From CAZVQX01 sp964629735 (GTDB lineage Bacteria; Bacillota_I; Bacilli_A; RF39; UBA660): 6,466 nt of DNA. Below, in pieces: positions 1 through 4,880 of this stretch. The translations under genes and the position numbers were made by a program. Position 1 is the first letter of the stretch. The number at the start of each line of letters is the position of its first letter. The stretch covers positions 1-6,466 of the forward strand of contig CAZVQX010000026.1 in NCBI GenBank assembly GCA_964629735.1, read 5' to 3'. The notes beneath the pieces are model-generated. The model was given only the letters and a program-made list of their open reading frames with translations. It made no database searches and was not told the origin of the DNA.

Positions 1-1
1 T

Positions 2-20
2 ACGCTATATAAATTAGCGT
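2..20. repeat. Short inverted repeat at the leader-distal edge of the array
   Basis: ACGCTA (2-7) and TAGCGT (15-20) form a perfect 6-bp inverted repeat with a 7-base loop. Its right arm includes the first two bases of the degenerate terminal repeat. In the direction of array transcription (minus strand) it would form a hairpin just after the last repeat. It could be part of a pre-crRNA terminator or trailer, but any U-run would lie outside the window. It could also be chance within a cut-off spacer. Confidence 0.3.
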
Positions 21-516
21 TCTACATTACTAAAAAACTACAGGGTACCGTAACATTATCTTCTGCTATTCTTGCTGGGTTTTTGTTATACATTACTAAA
101 AAACTACAGGGTACCGTAACTTAAAGGTCTCATATTACCTTCTGTGTCAAGTTATACATTACTAAAAAACTACAGGGTACCGTAACGAGATAGTGTAACG
201 GTAGCACAGCGGTCTCGTTATACATTACTAAAAAACTACAGGGTACCGTAACGGATTTTGTAGATTTAACTTATACTGAAATGTTATACATTACTAAAAA
301 ACTACAGGGTACCGTAACTTGTTGCACTTTTCTTTTTGCTTTGTATGTGTTATACATTACTAAAAAACTACAGGGTACCGTAACTCGGGATTGTCTAAAT
401 GTGTAAAATAACGAGTTATACATTACTAAAAAACTACAGGGTACCGTAACAAACTCCTATATCTTCAACTGAAATTTTAAGTTATACATTACTAAAAAAC
501 TACAGGGTACCGTAAC
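19..516 (-). CRISPR. Type II CRISPR array, 8 repeats / 7 spacers
   Basis: Eight 36-bp repeats start at 19, 85, 151, 217, 283, 349, 415 and 481. They are separated by seven unique spacers of exactly 30 bp, so the period is 66 bp. In the crRNA sense (minus strand) the repeat begins GTTACGGTACCCTGTAG and ends TTAGTAATGTATAAC. This is similar to the S. thermophilus CRISPR1 type II-A repeat, which also has GTAC near the start, AGTAA and a terminal AAC. Seven repeats are identical. The leftmost (19-54) has one change, plus-strand position 4 A to C, as expected at the leader-distal end. Minus-strand transcription is supported by three things: the promoter and leader at the right end, the degenerate repeat at the left end, and a tracrRNA anti-repeat that copies the plus strand of the repeat. 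The newest spacer should be 451-480. Bases 1-18 are either a cut spacer or flank. The type II assignment rests on the tracrRNA; cas9 is not in the window. Confidence 0.97.
187..216. other. CRISPR spacer derived from a tRNA gene (5' half, probably tRNA-Trp)
   Basis: Read on the plus strand, this 30-bp spacer has the features of a tRNA from about position 4 to position 34. The last four acceptor-stem bases are GAGA and positions 8-9 are TA. The D-stem GTGT pairs with GCAC, and the D-loop has A14, G18G19 and A21. One linker base follows, then the anticodon-stem strand GCGGT and loop bases C32 and T33. The spacer stops at the first anticodon base, C34. The run GCGGTCTC at the end is the sequence that normally precedes CAAA in tRNA-Trp(CCA), so Trp is the best guess, though other C34 anticodons are possible. 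The source may be a phage-borne tRNA gene or the host's own gene. No tRNA gene lies in this window to compare. Confidence 0.85.
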
Positions 517-554
517 CTCAAAATCATTATATAATATATTTATAAAAATGTAAA
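517..554 (-). promoter_or_regulatory. CRISPR leader with pre-crRNA promoter
   Basis: On the minus strand a -35 box TTTACA (554-549) is followed by a 17-bp spacer and a consensus -10 TATAAT (531-526). This places the start of transcription near 519, almost at the first base of the first repeat. The leader ends in ATTTTGAG directly against the repeat (524-517). Type II-A arrays such as that of S. pyogenes have ATTTGAG at this point, where Cas1-Cas2 recognises the leader-repeat junction. The whole leader fits in the 50-bp gap between the array and the divergent csn2-like gene. The promoter elements are read directly; the anchoring role is by analogy. Confidence 0.8.
530..535 (+). promoter_or_regulatory. 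Possible divergent -10 element for the csn2-like gene
   Basis: TATAAT on the plus strand at 530-535 overlaps the minus-strand -10 (526-531) inside a perfect 10-bp palindrome, ATTATATAAT (526-535). It would start transcription near 542, about 25 bases before the ATG at 567. No convincing -35 lies 16-18 bp upstream, where the sequence is the GGTACCGT end of the CRISPR repeat, and there is no TGn extension. The call is therefore weak. No other promoter for the gene is apparent in the leader gap. Confidence 0.35.
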
Positions 555-566
555 GGAAGTGATATT

Positions 567-1622
567 ATGAATATAAATATGGAATTTAATGAAAAATTAT
601 TAAGTTTAAGTTTTGAAAATATATGTTTAATATTAGGAGAAAACAATCAAGGTAAAACATATTTATTAAATGAGATTGAATCGGGTTTAAATGGTACAAT
701 AAAGACTGATTTTGAGGTTAACGGTCTTAAAATATATAAAGGTGATTATAATGTAATAAAAATTAATGATCTTGATACATTTTCTTCTGAATTCAAATTT
801 AGTAAAAGTAATATTTTTAGAAAACTAATTTATAATGATATAATTGATAACATTGATGAGACTACAGAAAACAAGTATTTAAATAAGTTCAATGACATAT
901 TTATCGACATAAATAATAAAGTTAATGAATATTTAAACAGTAATTTATATAATAATCAACTTAAAATAAAAACTGAATTAGATTCAGTTGACAAAATAAT
1001 TGAGAAGTTTACCAATATATATATTGAAGACAAAATGTTTAATGAAAAATATATTTCAAAAGGAAAGGGTAGAGAATTATTATATAAATTAACATTAAAT
1101 TTAATTAATTCTAAAATTGAAAATCAAGTTTTATTAATAGATGGTATCGATAATTATTTAGCAGGGGAGTCATTAACCCAATTTATTAACCAATTAATTA
1201 ATATAGCTGAAAATAATGTCAAAATTATTATTACTGGTAACTCCCCTCTTTTGTATCAATATTTTTTCAATAGGGCAGCAATATATAAAATAAAAAATTT
1301 CAAATTAAAAAAAATAAGATCATTTGCTGATCTATTAATCAAAACAATTTTAATGACTGAACATTCTAAAGATCCATTTAATATACCATTTAATAGTTAT
1401 GCTGAACAAAATATTGAATTGATCAAAGAAGACGATATAAAACACTTATTTAATAAATATGTATATCCTAATTTATTAAATATTGGTTTATTACTCTGCG
1501 TTAATAAAATTAAATTAATTAATGAATGTAGCAATAATATTGAAAACAGCATTTTTTATCGTGATATCATTGAATACAATTTATATTTATCAATTTGTGA
1601 AGAATTAGGTATTGACAATTAA
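567..1622 (+). CDS. Long Csn2-like P-loop ATPase-fold protein, CRISPR-associated
   Basis: Protein of 351 aa. It has a canonical Walker A motif, GENNQGKT (residues 24-31), then a long, mostly helical, charged insert (about 80-165). Next come a possible signature segment SKGKGRELL (164-172), a Walker B strand VLLID (188-192), and a strand ending TGNSP (223-227) where related AAA/ABC-type ATPases have THSP. A C-terminal part of about 100 residues (250-351) is unrecognised. The residue after the Walker B aspartate is Gly193 rather than the catalytic Glu, and the switch His is absent, so ATP binding without efficient hydrolysis is plausible. Position beside a type II array, length near that of the roughly 350-aa long Csn2 proteins and the helical insert in a P-loop core suggest a Csn2-like factor, which in type II-A systems acts with Cas1-Cas2-Cas9 in spacer acquisition. 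Csn2 membership is inferred from context and fold cues, not from a recognised sequence match. The start at 567 has AAAGGAAGTG upstream (552-561). The gene is divergent from the array, and the tracrRNA promoter overlaps its end. Confidence 0.7.
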   Translation: MNINMEFNEKLLSLSFENICLILGENNQGKTYLLNEIESGLNGTIKTDFEVNGLKIYKGDYNVIKINDLDTFSSEFKFSKSNIFRKLIYNDIIDNIDETTENKYLNKFNDIFIDINNKVNEYLNSNLYNNQLKIKTELDSVDKIIEKFTNIYIEDKMFNEKYISKGKGRELLYKLTLNLINSKIENQVLLIDGIDNYLAGESLTQFINQLINIAENNVKIIITGNSPLLYQYFFNRAAIYKIKNFKLKKIRSFADLLIKTILMTEHSKDPFNIPFNSYAEQNIELIKEDDIKHLFNKYVYPNLLNIGLLLCVNKIKLINECSNNIENSIFYRDIIEYNLYLSICEELGIDN

Positions 1623-1640
1623 TTCCTTTTGTATTATAAT
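1612..1640 (+). promoter_or_regulatory. tracrRNA promoter, perfect consensus
   Basis: TTGACA (1612-1617), a 17-bp spacer and TATAAT (1635-1640) match the housekeeping sigma factor consensus exactly. The -35 box lies within the final codons of the csn2-like gene, whose stop is at 1620-1622. Transcription should begin near G1647. This is the strongest promoter in the window and implies constitutive, high-level transcription. Confidence 0.92.
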
Positions 1641-1646
1641 TAATAT

Positions 1647-1745
1647 GTCCTTTTGTAGGACATACATTACTAAAAGATTACAGGTTACTGTAATAAGCCG
1701 CTATGGCTTAAGAGTTGAGCATCTCTTCTATCTGCTCACTTTTTT
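1647..1745 (+). ncRNA. tracrRNA of the type II CRISPR system
   Basis: About 99 nt from the predicted start to the end of the T-run. In order: a 5' hairpin GTCCT/AGGAC (1647-1651 with 1657-1661); an anti-repeat (1662-1694) aligned without gaps to plus-strand repeat positions 4-36, with 28 identities and 5 differences; a nexus hairpin AAGCC/GGCTT (1695-1699 with 1705-1709, loop GCTAT); and a terminator hairpin TGAGCA/TGCTCA followed by six Ts. Against the minus-strand crRNA, four of the five differences become G-U wobbles. The only mismatch is C-U at crRNA repeat position 10. The nexus resembles the AAGGCTTCATGCC element of the S. thermophilus CRISPR1 tracrRNA. Its role, known for the family, is to pair with pre-crRNA for RNase III processing and to anchor the guide in Cas9. 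It is transcribed away from the array and follows the csn2-like gene rather than lying beside cas9. Confidence 0.92.
1716..1745 (+). terminator. Intrinsic terminator and 3' hairpin of tracrRNA
   Basis: TGAGCA (1716-1721) pairs with TGCTCA (1733-1738) around an 11-base loop, followed by C and six Ts (1740-1745). An alternative hairpin, AAGAG (1710-1714) with CTCTT (1723-1727), uses part of the same sequence and would exclude this one. Confidence 0.88.
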
Positions 1746-1806
1746 ATATCTTCCAACAATGCAACATAATATACATTATCGGAAGTTGCTATATATAAAA
1801 GAAAAT

Positions 1807-1828
1807 GGGATATTATAATCCCTTTTTT
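1807..1828 (+). terminator. Intrinsic terminator between the CRISPR module and the XRE gene
   Basis: GGGAT (1807-1811) and ATCCC (1818-1822) form a perfect stem with a 6-base loop and a six-T tail (1823-1828). The A-rich stretch before the stem gives an interrupted T-rich tail on the minus strand, so it probably also serves the convergent regulator gene ending at 1827. It is a second barrier to plus-strand read-through after the tracrRNA terminator. Confidence 0.8.
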
Positions 1829-2618
1829 AATTTGTAATTTTTCTTGATTGTATTTCTGCTATTTTTTCAAATACTTCTGCAGCATTTTCTTCACTTATTT
1901 CTGTATAACCAAGTTCTCTTAAAGCTTGAACCTTAGCTGAATTCAATTCTAAAGTACGGCTCATTTTTTCCTCGTTTTTTTGTTCAATTTGATTTACAAA
2001 TCTTCTATGTGATTCAGCTATCTTTGATTTTGATGTCCCACCACCATTATATAAAGTCATCGCTGAAAACATTATACTCTCAAAGACAAATTGTTCATCC
2101 TCATTAAATACAAACACTTTTGGATTCGTAAACCCAGCCGCTTTTGAAATATAACCTAAAATATATTTTAATTCTGGAGATGTATTAAGCGACTGTAAAA
2201 AATGATATAAATATAGATAAATATTTAAAGCTTCTTTATTTTTTTCATCTTTTAATTGTTCTCTCATAGTGTCAATAATATTATACATTATCTCACTTTG
2301 TTTCTTCCCTACCCCATTAAAAATATTATCATCATTATTAATAATTAACTTATTTGAAAAAAAATTACGATTATTTAACTCTTCAATTCGATTATCAACT
2401 TCTACAATATAATCAGTATCAACAACAATATTATCTATTTCTTCAGGAGTTTTAATATCAAGTAAATTCAATATAATTAATCTTTTATCCTTAGGCCATT
2501 TATACATATCTTCTTCATTTAGATAGTTATATACCATTTGACGAGATACACCTAAAATTTCGGCTAATTTTACTTTAGTAATCCCTAATTCATTTAATAT
2601 TTCATTCAGTCTATCCAT
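1827..2618 (-). CDS. XRE-family helix-turn-helix regulator
   Basis: Protein of 263 aa. Residues 3-55 form an XRE/Cro-like DNA-binding domain, with helix 2 TKVKLAEILGV (14-24) and recognition helix SRQMVYNYLN (25-34). A charged linker (about 60-105) follows, then a helical domain (about 106-215) and an acidic helical tail (225-260). The C-terminal part is not one I recognise; it has no visible peptidase (LexA/CI), membrane or metal-binding motif. The start at 2618 is supported by AGGAGG upstream at good spacing. The gene has its own promoter and runs towards the CRISPR module, ending at a shared terminator. It may regulate itself or neighbours, but nothing in the sequence shows that it controls the CRISPR genes. 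It could belong to a mobile or stress regulon or be a chromosomal regulator of the lineage. Confidence 0.8.
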   Translation of the reverse strand: MDRLNEILNELGITKVKLAEILGVSRQMVYNYLNEEDMYKWPKDKRLIILNLLDIKTPEEIDNIVVDTDYIVEVDNRIEELNNRNFFSNKLIINNDDNIFNGVGKKQSEIMYNIIDTMREQLKDEKNKEALNIYLYLYHFLQSLNTSPELKYILGYISKAAGFTNPKVFVFNEDEQFVFESIMFSAMTLYNGGGTSKSKIAESHRRFVNQIEQKNEEKMSRTLELNSAKVQALRELGYTEISEENAAEVFEKIAEIQSRKITN

Positions 2619-2641
2619 ATTCTTTAAAACCTCCTATTACC

Positions 2642-2669
2642 ATTTTATCACTTTTATGTCAATTGTCAA
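2642..2669 (-). promoter_or_regulatory. Promoter of the XRE regulator gene
   Basis: On the minus strand TTGACA (2669-2664) is separated by 16 bp from an extended -10, TGATAAAAT, whose hexamer TAAAAT is at 2647-2642. The -35 is immediately repeated (TTGACA at 2662-2657), making a 7-bp tandem repeat, and CACTT/AAGTG arms (2649-2653, 2668-2672) form a loose dyad around it. This could be an operator for autoregulation, but that part is speculative. Confidence 0.7.
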
Positions 2670-2696
2670 GTGTAAAGTAATAGTATAGATATTTTT

Positions 2697-3803
2697 TTAT
2701 AAATACTTTAATTTTTGGCCATTTTTATGGACTTCCTTAATAAACCCGCCACCGAGGCATTCATCATTATCATAAAAAACACATGCTTGTCCAGGCGTAA
2801 CAGCTTTAACCATTTCAGGATATTTTACAATAACTGTCTTATTATCAATATGTTCAATAAAAATTTTAACATCTTTTTGACGATATCTAAATTTAGCTGT
2901 TAATTCATTTGTTGATGGTTTATTAATCCAATTAACATCTTCTATAATCGCTTCATCACTATATAAGAAATTTTGATCCTCTTCATTTGCTACATATAAA
3001 ATATTTTCATTTAAATTTTTACCAACAACAAATATTTTAGAATGACTACCACCAATATTTAAACCTTTCCTTTGACCAATAGTATAATACATTAAACCAA
3101 TATGGTTTCCTATTATTTCTTTTGTTTTAATATTTTGAATAACACCAGGTATATTAGGTAGATAATTTTTTAAAAAGTTACTAAAATTTCTCTCTCCAAT
3201 AAAACAAATACCGGTTGAATCTTTTTTATTAGCTGTTTTAAGCTTTAATTTATTAGCTATTTCACGAACTGCTTTTTTATTTAATTCACCGACAGGAAAT
3301 AAAACATTTTTTAACTGATCTTGACTTAATTGCGAGAGAAAATATGTTTGATCTTTATTAGTATCAACCCCTCTTAACAATTTACCATCTTTAATTCGCG
3401 CATAATGACCAGTTGCAATAAAATCGGCACCTAGTCTTTTTGCTTCCTTAATAAACATATCAAATTTAATATATTTGTTGCACATAATATCCGGATTAGG
3501 TGTTCTTCCTTTTTTTAATTCTTCTAAAAAATATGTAAAAACATAATCCCAATACTCTTTTACAAAATCTACCCTATACAAAGGGATAGATAATTTATTA
3601 CAAACTTCTAAAGCATCATTATAATCTTTTTCTTGAGGGCATATATCGTTAGCTAAATCAGGATTGCCAAGTATGTCATTATTAATTGTACTATCCCAAT
3701 TACGCATAAAAAGGCCAATAATATCATAGCCTTGTTCTTTTAACAAAACTGCTGCTACACTACTATCTACGCCGCCACTCATTCCAACAACAACTTTTTT
3801 CAC
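2697..3803 (-). CDS. mnmA: tRNA-specific 2-thiouridylase MnmA
   Basis: Protein of 368 aa, full length for the family. MnmA activates U34 of tRNA Lys, Glu and Gln with ATP and inserts sulfur delivered by a cysteine desulfurase, giving the s2U34 wobble base. The PP-loop SGGVDSS is at residues 9-15, NPDIMCNK with the first catalytic Cys (Cys108) at 103-110, TGHYAR at 131-136, and DQTYFLSQL at 151-159. TGICFIGER carries the second catalytic Cys (Cys200) at 198-205. TIGQRKGLNIGG (241-252) and the C-terminal barrel motif TPGQACVFY (336-344) complete the family pattern. The start is GTG at 3803, preceded by GGTGAT at normal spacing. The gene has an extended -10 promoter overlapping the end of spoIIM. 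There is no clear terminator before the XRE gene 78 bp downstream, so partial co-transcription is possible. The insert after NWD (about 38-60) resembles that of Mollicutes and Erysipelotrichia MnmA. Confidence 0.97.
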   Translation of the reverse strand: MKKVVVGMSGGVDSSVAAVLLKEQGYDIIGLFMRNWDSTINNDILGNPDLANDICPQEKDYNDALEVCNKLSIPLYRVDFVKEYWDYVFTYFLEELKKGRTPNPDIMCNKYIKFDMFIKEAKRLGADFIATGHYARIKDGKLLRGVDTNKDQTYFLSQLSQDQLKNVLFPVGELNKKAVREIANKLKLKTANKKDSTGICFIGERNFSNFLKNYLPNIPGVIQNIKTKEIIGNHIGLMYYTIGQRKGLNIGGSHSKIFVVGKNLNENILYVANEEDQNFLYSDEAIIEDVNWINKPSTNELTAKFRYRQKDVKIFIEHIDNKTVIVKYPEMVKAVTPGQACVFYDNDECLGGGFIKEVHKNGQKLKYL

Positions 3804-3820
3804 TTTTTATCACCGATATA

Positions 3821-3829
3821 ATTATACCA
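3821..3829 (-). promoter_or_regulatory. Extended -10 promoter of mnmA
   Basis: TGGTATAAT on the minus strand (3829-3821) is a perfect extended -10 element. It lies 18 bp upstream of the GTG start of mnmA and close to the end of spoIIM. The -35 region at 17-bp spacing (TTAGTA) is poor, as is usual for extended -10 promoters. The 5' leader would be very short. Confidence 0.7.
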
Positions 3830-3845
3830 CGAAATAAGAACTATA

Positions 3846-4469
3846 CTAAGCTTTTAATATCATTTTTAGTAAAATTGGTGATAAAAGCACTTCTAATAAT
3901 ACACTTATTAAAACAAAAATAAGAGTAACTAAAAATACGTAAATATATTTATTCATAATCGGTTTAAAATCTATCACTTTTTTCTTTACAATAGTTTCTG
4001 TAATTGTAATAGAAATAACTATCGCATATATAATTAAAAATATATATGCAAACATATTTATAATATGATGCGGAAAAATATATACAATCGAAAGAAAAAT
4101 TCCTTTTAATTTATAGTTAATAATAATTGATGTTAAAGAAAAGCCAATAATAAATAATTTGCTAAAAAACAAAAGTAAAATAATTGGTATTCCAATTACT
4201 GATAAACCTAATAACCAAACAATTATAACAAATCCAATATTAATCAATAAAGCATTTTTTAAAGCTATTAAATAATTTAATTGATTATTTTCAATATTAT
4301 TAAAAAATGATTGTAATGTTTCTAACACTAATGCTTGATCACTTTTATTTAAAATAATTACATAAAACGACCCGGCAATAACAGCTATTAATGCTAGTCC
4401 TAATAAAAATATATAAATTCCTTGATTTACCTTAAAAGCATATTTTAGTTTGTCCAATTTTGCTTTCAT
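3846..4469 (-). CDS. spoIIM: Stage II sporulation protein M (SpoIIM)
   Basis: Integral membrane protein of 207 aa from the ATG at 4469. That start is preferred over the in-frame GTG at 4478 because the GTG lies inside the AAGGTGAT ribosome binding site. In Bacillus, SpoIIM works with SpoIID and SpoIIP, the peptidoglycan remodelling machine that drives engulfment of the forespore by the mother cell. Hydrophobic segments lie at about residues 17-40, 73-100, 102-117, 123-155 and 175-200. The motif WLLGLSVIGIPI (85-96) and the PHHIINM stretch (133-139) match the SpoIIM family pattern, and the length is close to the roughly 214 aa of the B. subtilis protein. The gene ends in TAG, the only non-TAA stop in the window. 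Its upstream gap of 90 bp is shared with a divergent microprotein gene. No clear promoter could be fixed there, and a sporulation sigma factor may be used. Confidence 0.88.
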   Translation of the reverse strand: MKAKLDKLKYAFKVNQGIYIFLLGLALIAVIAGSFYVIILNKSDQALVLETLQSFFNNIENNQLNYLIALKNALLINIGFVIIVWLLGLSVIGIPIILLLFFSKLFIIGFSLTSIIINYKLKGIFLSIVYIFPHHIINMFAYIFLIIYAIVISITITETIVKKKVIDFKPIMNKYIYVFLVTLIFVLISVLLEVLLSPILLKMILKA

Positions 4470-4534
4470 TATTATCACCTTAGTTAATAATATTAATAAA
4501 GTAATTTAATATTCCTTTTTTTTAAATTTTATAC

Positions 4535-4540
4535 TATAAT
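4535..4540 (+). promoter_or_regulatory. -10 element of the microprotein gene
   Basis: TATAAT (4535-4540) lies 19 bp before the ATG at 4560 and would give a leader of about 13 bases. The -35 region at 17-bp spacing (TTCCTT) is weak and there is no TG extension, so the call rests on the -10 and its position. Confidence 0.5.
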
Positions 4541-4559
4541 ATTAGTAGAGGTGGTTATT

Positions 4560-4673
4560 ATGACTAAGAAAAATAATAAGAAAAAAAAGAAAAAGATTAA
4601 TTATCAACAAATTGTAGCGGGATTCTTACTTGCTATTATGTTAATTACTTATATTGCGTCACTATTGTTATAA
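4560..4673 (+). CDS. 37-aa lysine-rich single-span membrane microprotein
   Basis: A short gene with a strong ribosome binding site, GAGGTGG (4548-4554), five bases before ATG, and a TAA stop at 4671. Residues 2-12 are almost all Lys and Asn, with Lys at 3, 4 and 7-12. Residues 13-17 (INYQQ) are a short polar linker, and 18-37 form one hydrophobic helix running to the C terminus. The positive-inside rule predicts a cytoplasmic N terminus. It is flanked by a promoter-like -10 and its own terminator, which argues that it is a real monocistronic gene. Small membrane proteins of this shape are common and poorly annotated in Firmicutes; some DUF4044-type proteins look alike, but I cannot assign it to a family. 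Function unknown. It is divergent from spoIIM. Confidence 0.72.
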   Translation: MTKKNNKKKKKKINYQQIVAGFLLAIMLITYIASLLL

Positions 4674-4684
4674 TTTAATTTATT

Positions 4685-4715
4685 AAAAACAAAGATCGTA
4701 AAATCCTTGTTTTTT
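4685..4715 (+). terminator. Intrinsic terminator after the microprotein gene
   Basis: AAAAACAA-A-GAT (4685-4696) pairs with ATC-C-TTGTTTTT (4703-4714) with one A-C mismatch and a 6-base loop. The T-run 4710-4715, continued after one A, forms the tail. It starts 12 bases after the stop codon. Confidence 0.75.
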
Positions 4716-4765
4716 ATTTTTTGCAAATAATACCAAGTATATTAAATACTCATCCCTTTGTTTTA

Positions 4766-4793
4766 AATTAATTATATTTTAATATAATCAATT
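4766..4793. repeat. AT-only inverted repeat in the intergenic region
   Basis: ATTATATT (4771-4778) and AATATAAT (4781-4788) form a perfect dyad around TT. AATT arms extend it on both sides (4766-4769, 4790-4793) after one A-C mismatch. It lies in the 234-bp gap between two terminators, which otherwise holds only AT-rich sequence with no ORF or RNA that I recognise. It may be an operator-like site or simply AT-rich sequence. Confidence 0.3.
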
Positions 4794-4880
4794 ATTACCA
4801 ATTATTAAATTTATCTTTTTAGTTTTGTTATTCATACTATCCCAAATTTCAAATTTTTACTAAATCTAGTATATATAACT

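Noticed and set aside
187..216. A genuine tRNA gene in the array
   Set aside because: Only positions 4 to 34 of a tRNA are present, bounded exactly by repeats. It is a spacer, not a gene.
1771..1778. ATACATTA after the tracrRNA, resembling part of the CRISPR repeat
   Set aside because: Only eight bases match, and nothing downstream continues the anti-repeat. This is expected by chance in AT-rich DNA.
1750..1789. CTTCC/GGAAG and GCAAC/GTTGC inverted pairs between the two terminators
   Set aside because: The two pairs conflict with each other, have long AT-rich loops and no T-run. There is not enough to call an RNA.
1612..1818. 68-codon plus-strand open frame
   Set aside because: It starts inside the csn2-like gene end, crosses the tracrRNA and both terminators, has no ribosome binding site, and reads as an arbitrary sequence.
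2715..2903. 62-codon plus-strand open frame
   Set aside because: It is antisense to mnmA, which has clear family motifs in the opposite strand.
4470..4478. GTG at 4478 as the start of spoIIM
   Set aside because: It lies within the AAGGTGAT ribosome binding site that serves the ATG at 4469.
4736..4750. AGTAT/ATACT inverted repeat between microprotein gene and spoIVB
   Set aside because: Five AT-rich base pairs with a five-base spacer are too weak to support a site.
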